DNA of 64,000 nucleotides from Isoetes taiwanensis (Eukaryota > Streptophyta > Lycopodiopsida > Isoetales > Isoetaceae), in the NCBI GenBank assembly GCA_021234155.1, contig JAJEKV010000010.1:20732833-20796832 (forward strand), written 5' to 3'. Below the pieces are notes generated by a model, which had not been told where the DNA came from, made no database searches, and worked only from the letters and a program-made list of their open reading frames with translations. Below are positions 1 to 10,920 of the stretch, piece after piece. The position numbers and the translations under genes are program-made. Every line of letters begins with the position of its first letter. The stretch's first letter is position 1.

Positions 1-87
1 CTCCGTGATGCCTTCTTCTAACGCATCTTTGCCGCTTTAGGGCGTGGCATAATCCTTTAAGGTCCCGCAGAGTTGTTCCATCCAAGA

Positions 88-505
88 TTACGCCTTGCGG
101 GTCAAGCGTTTCTTTGTCCGTGAGGCCCTCAGATCCTCTTCATGAACCGCTTTGTCAAACAACTTGGGGTCCGGCACGGATGGAAATTCTCCATTGCCGT
201 CCCTTCGCCTTGCCTCTTGTCCATTGAGCCCATATCTCAGTCCATTTCTCCCGGCCGCCTCCTTGGTGCTAAGAATGAGGTCATATTGGTCTGAGAGAGA
301 CTCCCTGCCTTTCCTTGGTGTTCTCTTCTTCTTCTCCTCTTCATCCTCTCCCTCATCATCTTCCTGGCCCTCCAGCAGAACATATCTGCATAGTTTCTCA
401 AAGGTCTTCCACTTATCCGAGGGAGCCCTGTTTCCTTTAGGACGCTGAGGACAACCCAATGCTTTCCACTGTTGCCTAGCGTGTATGATCTGGTCAGGAT
501 AAGGG
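88..505 (-). CDS. Downstream exon of the copy A ParB-like gene, unknown domain
   Basis: This open stretch on the minus strand starts after a good acceptor (GAATGCAG at 513-506) and ends at a stop at 88-90. It joins in phase to the upstream ParB-like exon: that exon ends with two bases of a codon (AG) and this one supplies the third. It encodes an N-terminal part rich in W, K and R, then an acidic run (D/E-rich, about residues 45-60 of the exon) followed by a KKKRTPRKG basic patch that could be a nuclear localisation signal. The C-terminal end is again very basic. I do not recognise a domain. No equivalent was found at the matching place in copy B. Confidence 0.45.
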
Positions 506-1471
506 CTGCATTCAGTCAATGTCAGTGATGATTTTAGTGGCGAATATTCGCCAAAAAGCGAATTTTTAGGGATTTTTGAAAATTGCATACGAATGTTGAG
601 TAGTGTACGTGGCCCATTTATTTTTGGCATATTCGCCCCGAGTTGATAGGAGGCCATCCCGCCAAGAACGTATTCGCCCTGTAATCTAACCTTGATTGGA
701 GTGGATTCGCCTCCATTCTACACCTTCTTGCCCCAGAGGTATAGTATTCGCCCAAATCAATCCAAGCAAGTGGTTGGAGATGAACTTAAGGTCATTGCAA
801 AACTTTATGTTATATATTATCTATGTCCAAGATCTTTATTCTTTACTAATTAGTACTTAATATTGTTTTGTGGTTGAAAATTGAGTTTTAAACTAATATG
901 AGTAGAAGCAAAACAAATAACAAATATGATTTATATTGTGTTTTACTGCCAGTATAATAGTGGTATTTGCCTATAATTCTAGATTATAAAGCTTCAGCAA
1001 GCCTATATTTCTAAACTTTAAAGCTTCAACAACAAACAAATTCGCCAAATAGTTATTAAAAAAAATGGGTAGTTTAGCATATTCGCCACTAAAACTAATC
1101 TAATTCTCCTTAGATTCGCCAACCATTCTATATAATTTGCATTGGGAAAATAAATAAAAGCATCCCTGGTCAATGTACCAATGTCAGAGCATGATAGTAT
1201 CTACAAACACCCGAAATAAACAGTAAATAGTAGCCCCGGGGTTTCTCGACTCGCGAGTCGAGAAAGTCCCTTGAATGTCTAATTTTCTTTTACTTCTCTA
1301 GGTTTTCTCGACTCGCGAGTCGAGAAAGCTCTGCATCCTTTGATTTTCTGTGTTCCCCTGGCTTTCTCGACTCGCGAGTCGAGAAACCCCAGTGATAATC
1401 GGGAAATGTTAGGATGGTAGGGCTTTCTCGACTCGCGAGTCGAGAATGGAAAGAATCAGAGAGTTATTTAC
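506..1471 (-). other. Intron with a regular palindrome array
   Basis: Canonical minus-strand intron (GTAAAT donor at 1471, ...GCAG acceptor at 506) between two in-phase exons of the ParB-like gene. It holds four copies of the palindrome TCTCGACTCGCGAGTCGAGA with flanking T and A, at 1242-1265, 1304-1327, 1363-1386 and 1424-1446. Their starts are 62, 59 and 61 bases apart and the DNA between them is unrelated. The rest of the intron is AT-rich with no ORF. Confidence 0.7.
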
Positions 1472-1656
1472 CTTACGTAGCTGGCACTCGCTGCTATTGT
1501 GTTCTGGCAGTGGCTAATGCTGGCCAGTTCGGTTGCTGGCGTCTCCGCTGAAAGAACTCTGCACTCTCGCTTGGCATATCTATCCTTGATCCTTTGCGGC
1601 ACCTCCTTCTCCGTCTGCAATACTTGCGCCGCCCTCACTGAATGCTGACCGTCCAC
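1472..1656 (-). pseudogene. ParB/DGQHR-like exon, 3' piece (copy A)
   Basis: C-terminal piece of the ParB-like exon. The reading starts at the V-D-G-Q-H-S motif (about 1,636-1,656) and continues through an A-A-Q-V-L helix, a basic stretch and a V-L-S-A-E-T segment to A-S-Y-V, where a GTAAAT donor ends the exon. ParB and DGQHR domains use such a G-Q-H/H-R loop near the catalytic or nucleotide-binding site; here the usual R is replaced by S. The 5' piece of the same exon is at 6,676-7,310, separated by an inserted DNA transposon, so this copy cannot make the normal protein. The matching region in copy B shows the uninterrupted order. Confidence 0.5.
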
Positions 1657-2539
1657 GTGGCACAAGGCACCCAAAATTATAACACTGCATGGTTTTTCCC
1701 ATGGTTATGACTAGAAAACTATTCTAGAAAACCAAGGCATGTTTGTGGGTTGATATCATTAAAAACCATATGTGACTAAACTAATGGATTTTCTTGTAAG
1801 GTTTGTTATGATGGTATTATGACATGGTAATTGCAAATAGTGTGTTTGTAGAGTTTGTCAAAGTGGTATTACATGTTGGTAAGTTGATGTGGTATATTAT
1901 AGTGTTTTAAGGGTATAGCTTGTGCATGTGGAATAATAAGATGGTTGTGGATGTGGTTTAATATAGTGCTCTATTTATGTGATTTTATAAAGTGGTTGAT
2001 TGTTGTGGTATATTAGCATGGCTAAATGTCATGGTAAATGCACATGGTTCGCAATGTATTAGATGCAAATTATGATTATTTATAGTAATTGTTTGTCCTA
2101 AATGTGTATGGTTTTATTATGTATTAGCTTCATGGTTATCATTAATAAACCAGTATGATAACCAACAATGTTTTGTTGTTTGAAGCATTTCATGTTTAAT
2201 AATGATAGCTAACAACGTTTTGTTGCTTGAAGCATTTCGCGTTTAGTAAACTGAAACTAATAAAGACTGTGAATGGTTTCTTTTATATATTGTAGTACAT
2301 ATTCCAGCTATGTCACTATATTTGCTTTCCTCAACTACTCCTCAATAGCAACACAAATCAGGTAGCAAGGGGATTTGAACCCCAACCATTCCAAAACTCA
2401 TATAAACAAAACAATGACAAATCTATTTTCAAAAAGAAATATGTACAATGTAAATTTAGATCAAATAGCAAACATCCAGCATTGGAAGAAAGTAACAATC
2501 TTGCATTTGTATTTAAGTACTTAAACATCAAACATATAT

Positions 2540-2710
2540 ATATATTTTTTTTTTTTTTATTTTTTTTTTTTTGAAGAAACGGCAGAGGTTGTATTAATAT
2601 ATGAAAAGTTACATGATCATACATACAAAAAAACCATTGTAGGAATCAACCTTGCAATGGAAAAATGGTGATGGCTAGAGGACCACCACAAACCTTTTTT
2701 AGGGGAAGGA
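2540..2710 (-). mobile_element. SINE-like retroposon with 22-bp target duplication
   Basis: About 170 bp lie between two identical 22-bp direct repeats (2518-2539 and 2711-2732, both containing ACTTAAACATCAAACATAT). One end is a long T run (2550-2571), which is a poly(A) tail on the minus strand. A tail plus a long target duplication is the signature of L1-type retroposition. No coding capacity is present. It could be a SINE or a very short 5'-truncated LINE; no tRNA-like A/B boxes were confidently seen. Confidence 0.65.
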
Positions 2711-5319
2711 TACTTAAACATCAAACATATATTAATATAGCTTAAATGGCAATTTAAATAGATCACCTCTAGTTGGATCACCTCTAGTTCCCTGTGGTGA
2801 TGCGACACGGCCCTGCAGATTACATCTACTGTATTCGACGTGGATACCCTTGATGCAGGCAGTGTTTGCCTATTGCAATAGCTGGAAGAGTAGAAAAGAG
2901 AAAAAATAGTATGTCAAAAAACAAGGGTCTGGCTTAGCGTTGAAGTAGCAAAATATGGCGTCAATGAAATTTTACCAGACCTGCTGACTTTAGATGTATC
3001 TGCTCCTATTGGTAGACAATGGCATTTGAAGCATTCCACTCTAACCACAAGCTACCAAGCATTGTTCGTAGTCTGGCTCCAGATGCCGACTAAGATCTCC
3101 TGCATAAGAAACAAAGCACCCCTACTTATAAACATTAGCTAAATAAATGGCATAACAAACAGAGCTAGACTTAGAAGGTCCTACCTGCCAAAATCAGCAT
3201 GAGTTTTTATTCGCCAGAACTGTAGTTCCACAAGTTGGTGCTGGATTTCCTTCTTATATATCTCTGCAATATAAAAGAGCCAGTAAAAGGAAAATAAAAG
3301 AGAAGAACCAAATAGCAAGAGCAGTAAGGATAACCTCAAGGTAAAGTTGCAGATCGATTTAGCAAGCCCAAAGTAGCTGCATCACAAAATGAGGCCCATT
3401 TACAGTTGGATGTATTTACAGTTGAATCTAAATCATAGCCAAAGGAGAATTAAACCTAGATAGCATTACCTTATTGAAACGAAATCCCTACTCCAGTCTA
3501 ATCCCGATGAAAACGCCGCAGACTATCTTTCACCCTGTTTTTACGTTGTTTGAATGAGTTAGGCAGTGAACGAAAAAGGGTGAAAATCCCCCAAATCATC
3601 AATGGCAGCATCTACGGAAGCAAGAAACGGATTTCTTACGTGCAATTTCTGACCAAAATAAGCCAAACATAGCAAGAATGAAGGAACACTATACCTGATT
3701 GAATAAGAGGGGGCTAGGCAGCTTTATATTCCCCTGTTTGAAGCAAGGATCCACTGTTTGGTCGATGCGTAAAGCAGAGAGATGGATCCTTCTGGCGAGG
3801 ATGAAGAAATGAAGCAGGACAGTGCCAAGCTCTGTTGAAGCAAAGATGAAATGGCTTCTTGGGAATGCTAAGTCCGGTAGAAAAGACTAAGTTTCAGGGC
3901 GGAATGCTTCTCCATTTGCAAGATTCAGGACCACCTACATCGCAGATGGAGCAATTTTGTAAAGATACATAGCCAGATTTGCACATAGACGAACTTAGAA
4001 ACAATACCTAAGGCAATTCGGCCGCCTGCTTCTTGAATCCCCCCAACTGCCCTGCGGTGCTCCACCATAGCCTAAGCCTCCAACCATTCTATGCATCTTG
4101 GGGCACCTTTGTTCTTGTTGTAAAAGGGCTAAGCAGAATCGCCATAGTGCTAGTGCTGGAAACGCCATAGTTGCTGGAAACGCCATAGCTAGAATGGACA
4201 GTCTGTACCAAATGGAGAGTATGTACCAACCGGAGGCATGTACCAAAATTTTCAAATTTCAAATGGTTACGAGGAGTGGCACATAATTATGATGGCAGAC
4301 ATAGCAAAAATCCGACTATAGCATATTACACTATTTTGTTCTGAAAGTTTCTTTTAGAATCACCTTTCTTTGCTCCTAAGCCGCTCAGAATCACTTTGCA
4401 GATGGTTGGTGAGAGGTGAAGCGGCTTCAGAATCCACAATAGTCGATCGGAGAAATGAAATAAAATCAAAGGAGACATCAAGAAAGGAGGTAAGACTTAC
4501 CTTGGTACAAATCGCGTAGCCTCCGAGGGTGCAATGGATTTTTATTTTACAAACTCTAGGCTCTGTGTAGTCTGTTGCTGGTTGGACTTGGCTGTGCATC
4601 CGGTTTCTATCTCCTTTGGTAGCATCCTGCAGTCTACTTTTCTGGGTTCTTTCATGTATGAAAAATCTTTTGTTGACCCTTGGAGCATGCTTTTTGTTCT
4701 TGCCATTTTTCTTCCAATTGTGACATCATAAGCATTTTTTGCTCATGAAGCATGTTAGAACTAGGATTTTCTACCTAAAGCCATATAAACATTGTTTTCT
4801 ATGAGTTATTCTTGCATGATAGTTTTTTCTTCTCTCAATTATCATTTTCTATGTGCCTATTGTTTGGCTATTGCTTTCAAGAGTTAAGCTCTCCTGTGTT
4901 GCTCAGAAATTGAAAGATGATTTGGTGTACGAAGCAAAGCTACATTTGTGAAATTTGTCTTAACAATGGCCTGCATCATAAAAGCCCCATTCTGAAGGCG
5001 CCCTTAATGCCCAATCAAAGCTCAGTCTATGGAGGTTCTTTAGAAGGTTGAGCTGGATCATAAATTTACTCATCAAAAGCACATGTAGTACAGATGCGAA
5101 GAATGTGAATTGACAGGCATAGCGAAGCCATTCATGAGGGTTTGAAAAAACATGTGAGGGACACCATCGATAAATAAAACAACAGAATATGCCTAGGGAC
5201 CTAGAATATGCCCATCCAGCAAGTGGAGCGAGCACGTGTCTTGGTAAAAGCTATGGATTTCAAAGTCATGTTGCCAGATATTGCTTATTATCTATAAGAG
5301 CTTTAGGGCTGAGAATAGA

Positions 5320-5755
5320 CTTACCCTGGTTTGGGTTGATCTTGCCCTTCGAGATCTCCAAATGGGATCCTCTCCTCCGGGATCCCCACGCAAGATACCC
5401 TCCCCCAGGATCCAATAGATAACTGCGCAGTTAACGCCTTACTACGAAGTTTTGGCTGTTTTTTTGGCCAGATTAGAGCGAGGCCTGTGCAGTGGCACTC
5501 GCCCTGATTCCTCCTCCACATCTACCTGCTCCCCTTGCCCTACCGATTCTGACCAGCTACGGACCGATCTGATGTGATTTGGTGTCAGATCGAGAGAGAA
5601 AATCCCACAGCAAGCTTGCCTCAAAAATTCCTCTATGGGCCAGGATTTTTGTGCAGTAACTGCGCAGTAACCGGGGATCCCGTCCTCCGAGATCACACCC
5701 CTTGGGGATCCCATCCTTCAGTATCACCCCTCCGGATCCCCAAAACTAGGGTAAG
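5320..5755. mobile_element. MITE of about 436 bp
   Basis: The ends are inverted: CTTACCCTGGTTTGGG at 5320-5335 and CCCAAAACTAGGGTAAG ending at 5755. The interior is also partly inverted, with several GGATCC-containing blocks and an ACTGCGCAGT palindrome in each half (near 5,415 and 5,657). It has no coding potential. It is GC-rich compared with its AT-rich surroundings. No clear target duplication was seen. Confidence 0.55.
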
Positions 5756-6675
5756 ACAATCCCGCACTGAGCTTTAGATGCAAGAGTCTTGAATCGTCAT
5801 TCTTGTGGCCTTGAAGTCAATAAAACAATCACCCATGCCATTATCTAGCATTACCACATCTACTTGCAAATGTGCCTAAAAAAGAAAGAAATGTCAAATG
5901 AAAAGAAATACTTCTTTTGCAAAAATGAACAGACATGTGTCTTCTACAAAGAGTTTGAACTATGAATTACAAATTATAAATTGCAAAAGACACCTTTTGT
6001 ATTTTCTTACGTACTGGTTTGCTTGATATTTGAAAAAAGTCTAACGTGCTTCGGAGCCTTCGGAAAACAAAAATTACAAAAGATCATATCTATTATGGTT
6101 TGATGGTGGTTAATTAAGACATTTTTTGGGTGCTTATGAGTAACCACTATGAATGGCTACATTCTTTTAGATGATACCTATGAGAACGATGACAATTAAC
6201 TCGATAGTGAAACTATGCTATAAACCACAACCATTTTATAAAAAAACACTGTGATAATCGAAAACTAGCAAAATAACCACCATAGCATTTAAATTAACAT
6301 AGAAAAGCATGCCATAACTAATTTCAATTTTGTGGCAATAGAAAATCAACTAAACAACCATTGCTGTCTTTATTGTGGTGTTGAAAAACCATGCCACAAA
6401 CCATTGTCCATTTAATAACCCTTCTTGAACCCTTCTATATTAGAAAACAAACATGAATGACCACTATTTTTGCTACAAATCATGTAATAAACTAACATGG
6501 GTTCTAATAAACCACGCTATACCAAAAAAGCAGCATGAATAACCATGTACTAGATATTAAAACCACTACGTTATGTGGTTTTGATTAAGAATGAAATTTT
6601 TGGCATAAAAAACCACATGTATAGTGGTTTTTCAGTGGTTTATTATAGTGGTTAAAGTTTTGGGTGCCTTGTGCA

Positions 6676-7790
6676 CTACCCAGAACCGGACGTCTTTTCC
6701 CTTCAGGTCTTCCTCAGACTTCCAGCTGAACAACTGACCGGTCGATCTGCTAAAAGGTATGACATCCGCAGGCATTGGATCTGCAACAGGATGTCGCACC
6801 ATCAGGTTCAGAATCTCCAGCATGTGTGCTGGATTAAATTCCCTGTGGTTGAACAAGACGGATCTCCCGTGCAAACCTTCACCGTCTAATGTCCAAAGCG
6901 GCGGCTTGTGTGATATTCCCAACGGATATCTTGAGCGGTAGCTCCATTTTACGTGCCCCTCTCGGTGAAATCCTGATCGATCATGCGGATCCATTATTGG
7001 GGAGTCGACCATATCTTCGTCTCCTTCATCATCTGATTCCTCCCGTGTGGTGTCATCTTCTCCATCTTTGGTCTTTGGCGGACTTTTTTTCTCGTATGAA
7101 CCACAACTTCATTCCCCCACTGCTGAGAGTGTTGTAGAGTCTTCAACACGGTAGAAGTGAAGCTCCCGTATTGAGCAGTTTTCCCTCGACTCGGAAATCT
7201 CCATTCCAAGCTCCACGGATGTTAGGGTTCCGCCTCCTTCATCCCTTCCGGATCCTTCCACCCAAAGGTTACGACAATTTAAAAGCCGCCTTTTTTCGAT
7301 GCCCTTCGCCTTGCTCATGGAAGAGTGAGAATAATTTGAAACCCGATATTTTTGGTGTGATAGAACTTACTCTTACGGCGGGTCCTCGACATGTAGTGTT
7401 AAATGCTTGAATCTGGCCGGACGGAGAGCACAACACCGATTTTCTTGTACTTGTCTCCGGAGCTCTTCTTGTCCCTTTGGTGGAGAAACAGATCTTTCTC
7501 CTTCCCACTTGTTGATACCTCGACATACCACCAAGAATCTGCTGGTGTGTCAAGAAGCTATGTCTCCAGTCCCTCGATGACGAAGAACGGAGTTCGCCCG
7601 CTGATCACTAGTGAGTCCGCGGTGAATCTTTGCAAGAAGAAAGGATGGATCGGGTTAAGGTATTCCGACAAAAGATAAACCTCGAGCTCACCCGGGTGTT
7701 TGTCTTCTTCTTCTTGGTGCCGCTAGAACTAGCATCCCCTCGGCCTAAGCTTCTTGGGCCAGAGTCGCCATGTCTGTATGCCCCCTCATC
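6676..7790 (-). pseudogene. ParB-like gene, 5' exons (copy A)
   Basis: This is the 5' part of the minus-strand gene. The start at 7790 reads M-R-G-H-T-D as in copy B but soon hits a stop. A second exon near 7,370-7,620 matches the copy B segment around P-A-D-C-W-W-Y-V-E-V; it has a TAG where copy B has a Glu codon. The third exon (about 7,310 to 6,676) contains L-F-N-H-R-E-F-N-P-A-H-M-L and ends at F-W-V-V, where the DNA transposon begins. Frameshifts relative to copy B occur in the third exon. The gene is dead in this copy. Confidence 0.5.
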
Positions 7791-8080
7791 CTCTTCCTGA
7801 TCGGACCCCTCTGTAAATTAAGTTTCCTCCGCGCGTTGTAAGTTTTAGGACTGCATGTAAAAAAGATCGGGCGTGTTCTTTAGTTTGAATTTAAGGACAT
7901 GCAATCATTTATGAAAAAAAGCGGGCTAAGGGTACAGCACGGTCGCCTTTAGCCCGCCCAAACACTATTTCGAAATTTAATCACATCAAGGGACTTAGTG
8001 AGCGGAGCGTAGTTTATCTTGACTGCGGCATTGGCGACCTTGAGTTTGGAGGCGAGCATCGGCTGTAAGCGACTTCCGGA
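7791..8080. promoter_or_regulatory. Divergent intergenic region (copy A)
   Basis: About 290 bp separate the ATG of the minus-strand ParB-like gene from the ATG of the plus-strand small gene. The sequence is alignable to 48,578-48,875 in copy B, including an AGCGGGCTAAGGGTACAGCA-like block that forms a hairpin with TTTAGCCCGC (about 7,919-7,957). Promoter function for both genes is inferred from position. No clear TATA box was assigned. Confidence 0.4.
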
Positions 8081-8530
8081 ATGGTGACGCGACGCGGTAA
8101 GCTGCTAACAGCGCCTTGCATATGTGTGTTTTTCCTGACCGCGCGTCCTATTGCAAGCAGTTGATTTGATCGATGAGCACGAAGCTAAGGTAGGAAGCGG
8201 AGAGGAGCTGCCAGACACGGGAACTCTACACTGCTGCGCCATGGAACGGGGATACGCGAGAATCGTAGTGACACAAGTATTAGATGCGAATACACTCTTG
8301 ATGAGACCGACAGAAGAAGCAAAGACTCTAGGTGAGGCTGCGGGATCCGTGATACAGTGGCCCAAGGAATTACTGCGTGAAGAGGTGAGTTTCAGAGATG
8401 CCTATGTTATTTCGCTTGTAGAACATGCCGTCTGTGTTTAAATAATGGAACTGCTGATAAGCTCGATGGATTCATCGTTTCCTTGTCCAACATTTTTCAG
8501 CTTCGAGAGATGATTTACTCTCTGGGTTGA
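8081..8530 (+). CDS. Small three-exon gene, DUF8039-like domain (copy A)
   Basis: Three exons are inferred: 8081-8096 (ATG, GTAAGC donor), 8161-8384 (GCAAGCAG acceptor, GTGAGT donor) and 8501-8530 (TTTTTCAG acceptor, TGA). All phases agree and give a protein of about 89 aa. The middle exon runs from V-D-L-I-D through L-L-M-R-P-T to A-G-S-V-I-Q-W-P-K, a pattern like the DUF8039 domain found beside plant En/Spm-type transposases. Copy B has the same structure and no stops, so the frame is maintained in both copies. The C-terminus here is shorter (ends S-L-G). The function of the domain is unknown. Confidence 0.55.
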
Positions 8531-8689
8531 GAGATGCTCGGCGAGGAAACAATGGATCGGGGGTAAAGAACAGTTCCGTTTTAGATGTATTTTTTCATGG
8601 ACTGTTTTCTTGGAATGTTGTACATAGATCAGGCTAGGTCTAAGGCCCAGGAGATGCGGTTCAAATGCATCCTCTTGTAGTTAGTCGGA

Positions 8690-9995
8690 GGGGCCTCCAC
8701 CCAGTCGGAACCACTCCCGCAATAATATTCGAGGAAGATGGTTCGAAGGAGAGTGGCTCGAGGGGCAGGGCTAGGCACTTGGGACTAAAAAAGGGAGAAC
8801 AGAAAGTGCGGTAGTTGTAGAGAATGCAAGCCTTGGCTTCCTCTCACGTGGTTTCCACGTGGTTGGTTGTAGAGGCCTCCACCCAGTCGGAGCCCCTTCC
8901 CTTCGCAATATTCGACGAAGATGGTTCGAAGGAGAGTGACTCTGACCGGGTCGAGGCCACCGCTACGCCGGACACAGGAATTGGTATAAGGGATTCTCTT
9001 TGCGAGTCGAGAATGCTTATTTCTGTCTACATTCTCGACTTCGCAAAGTCGAGAATGCCGAGGCCAGCAAGCTCTGTGGTTTCCCTGTGGTTAGTTGTAG
9101 AGGCCTCCACCCAGTCCGAGCCCCTCCCCTTCGATATTAGGTGAAGATGGTTCGGGGAGAGTGGCTCACCGGGTAGAGGCCAGCTGCGACCACCTACGGG
9201 GAGAATTGGTGGCTAGAGGATTCTCGACTAGCGAGTCGAGAATCATTGTTAACCGATGTCTACATTCTCGACTTCGCAAGTCGAGAATGCCTTAGCCATC
9301 GAGAACTCCGGATGGTACACATGGAGTGCCGGGTTGGGTAAGGCATTCCCGACTGCGGCCGAGGAAATGCATCTGGCAAGTTTCTGTGGTTTCCACAATG
9401 GTTAGTTGTAGAGGCCTCCACCCAATCAGAGCCCATCACCTTCGCAATATTCGACGAAGATGGTTCGAAGGAGACGGTCTTTGATTGGGTAGAGCCCTGC
9501 TGCGACCACACAATACGAGGAGAATTGGGTTGCTAAGAGTTGGCTGCGGAGGCAGTCAAAACCACTTCCCTTCGCAATGTCCGAGGAAGATAGAAGGAGA
9601 GTGGTTAAGATCGCTGCTGTGCCAGCTCTAGAGTGCACTAGAGCCTGCGTTTTCTCGACTCCGAAGTCGAGAAAGTCGGTTAGTCGCCGAGGCCTTCACC
9701 CAGTCGGAGCCAGTCCTCTTCGCAATATTCGATGAGCATGGTTCGAAGGAGAGTGACTCAGACTGGGTGGAGGCACCTGCGACTGCACAAAGGGCCATTG
9801 ACAGGGTATGACATTCTCGACTCACGAGTCGAGAAGGCTGCAGCAGGCTTAAAAAGAATGTGAAGACATTGGGTAGTCAGATGCAATCCGAATCGCGCGA
9901 AGTCGAGAATCCCTCAACCCATTAATGATCCGTAGTGTACACTCCCTCTTCTCGCCTCGCGAGTCGAGAAGTTCTCGACTCGCGAGTCGAGAAGA
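8690..9995. repeat. Foldback-unit and palindrome array (copy A)
   Basis: At least six related units of 70-90 bp lie at 8692-8760, 8874-8958, 9103-9180, 9413-9495, 9547-9603 (partial) and 9691-9774. Each begins GCCTCCACCCAGTCGGAGCC, passes a core containing AATATTCGA and GATGGTTCGAAGGAGAGTG, and ends with the near reverse complement of its start, so each can fold into a stem of about 25-31 bp. Between units lie palindromes of the TTCTCGACTCGCGAGTCGAG type, for example near 9,220-9,243, 9,265-9,290, 9,813-9,836 and a tandem pair at 9,949-9,994. No ORF in the region looks real. Confidence 0.75.
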
Positions 9996-10471
9996 AGGCC
10001 TGTACTTCCTGGACTGTTGGCAAGCTGAAGTATTCTCAACTCGCCACTCCTGCATGTCTCCTGCAGTGGAGGATATGCTGTGAGTTAGAAATGCAGATTC
10101 TGTGAAGCAATTCCTATTCTTAGTTCTTACTGGGAGAAAAACATTCCTAGTTATGTTCTGTTATGAAACATCTTTTGTGAATCTCTTCTGTTAATGCTCT
10201 GCAATATCTTACTTCCTAACACCTGTCTCTGATGAGTGACATCTCGGTTGCTTGCTACTACTCTAACCACTATTCTCACTTGTGCCTGTACAATGTATTC
10301 AATTCAACCACAAGCAAGAAAAAGATAACAAAAACAGAAAACAATACAAAAGGAAAACAGATAACAGAGAGATTAGTGAGATTAATGAGAAAACAAATGA
10401 GATTAATGAGAAAACAGAGAACAGTACAGAGAAATGAGATTAAAAAAGGGTATGATATTACAAAAACATAC

Positions 10472-10518
10472 CTGGAAGATTTGCTGGATGAGGAGGAGGC
10501 TTCCGTGTTCGATTCCAT
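10472..10518 (-). CDS. Short first exon M-E-S-N-T-E-A (copy A)
   Basis: On the minus strand an ATG at 10518 opens 47 nt coding for a Ser-rich peptide starting M-E-S-N-T-E-A-S, ending in a good donor (CCAG|GTATGT). The same short exon, with the same start and a CCAG|GTTTGC donor, is at 51,282-51,327 in copy B, so it is conserved in both position and frame. No downstream exon could be identified; the array at 8.7-10 kb lies in the direction of transcription. It may be the first exon of a longer transcript or belong to a degenerate gene. Confidence 0.4.
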
Positions 10519-10894
10519 GTGGGTATAGTCGTTCGCAAAGCGTGAATAAGGATTTGTCGGGCTGTAAATTGTATCAGGGATTAATAAGAGCCTCTAACAA
10601 CAGAATATAAGTAAAAATGCAGTAAAGGACTTACAGAAAACTAAAAAGCAGCACTAAAAAGGGCCTCACTTTCTTCTCAGGCAGTAACGCCCGCTCGAAC
10701 ACTCAATCTGCGCGAGAACTTCGGCGCTGGAAGCGTCCCGATCCGTCGACCAAGCTGCTGTCATAAGATGGCCTTGGAATGGCTCGGTTCGATCGATCGC
10801 CTGATCGGAAAAGCGGGCGCTTAAGGAAAATACAGAGCTCGAAGAGTGATCAGAGAAAACAGGGGAGGAAGAATGGTCGGGGGGGAGAGGAAGA

Positions 10895-10920
10895 GGGTGC
10901 AGTTAATTCTGGCTGCACCC
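10895..10920. repeat. Hairpin near the right end of copy A
   Basis: GGGTGCAG and CTGCACCC form a perfect 8-bp stem around a 10-base loop. The same hairpin is at 51,714-51,739 in copy B with a changed loop. The GC-rich segment from about 10,680 to 11,040 is conserved between the copies and then both run into ATGGTT-rich DNA. Confidence 0.6.

Larger units (their letters stand above)
1657..6676. mobile_element. 5-kb DNA transposon with TIRs, non-autonomous
   Basis: Comparison with copy B shows that about 5.0 kb was inserted into one exon. The ends are inverted repeats: left CACAAGGCACCCAAAA from about 1661, right TTTTGGGTGCCTTGTG ending at 6673. A 3-bp CAC on both sides could be the target duplication, which would fit a PIF/Harbinger-like element, but the exact end is ambiguous by a few bases. 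The outer 500-700 bp on each side are rich in TGGTT/AACCA motifs, as in subterminal repeats. No transposase reading frame was found inside. It contains a younger SINE-like insertion and a MITE. A short tandem repeat (GCTGGAAACGCCATAG, twice) lies near 4,155-4,190. Confidence 0.7.

Noticed and set aside
1242-1446. CRISPR-like array (24-bp repeats, 35-38-bp spacers)
   Set aside because: The repeats are full palindromes in a phase-supported intron of a eukaryotic gene, the same motif is scattered elsewhere, and no cas gene is present.
2361-2400. tRNA gene suggested by GGGGATTTGAACCCC T-arm-like sequence
   Set aside because: No matching acceptor stem, anticodon arm or D-arm was found at the right distance.
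3995-4731. Several 60-90-aa frames on both strands
   Set aside because: Short, overlapping, no domains or splice support, inside a non-autonomous DNA transposon.
8824-9825. Frames of 65-106 aa in the foldback array
   Set aside because: They follow the repeated units in arbitrary frames and contain palindrome translations; not conserved between copies.
10231-10260. CTGATGAG...CTCGG hammerhead-like core
   Set aside because: No GAAA box or closing stems follow, and copy B does not keep the motif.
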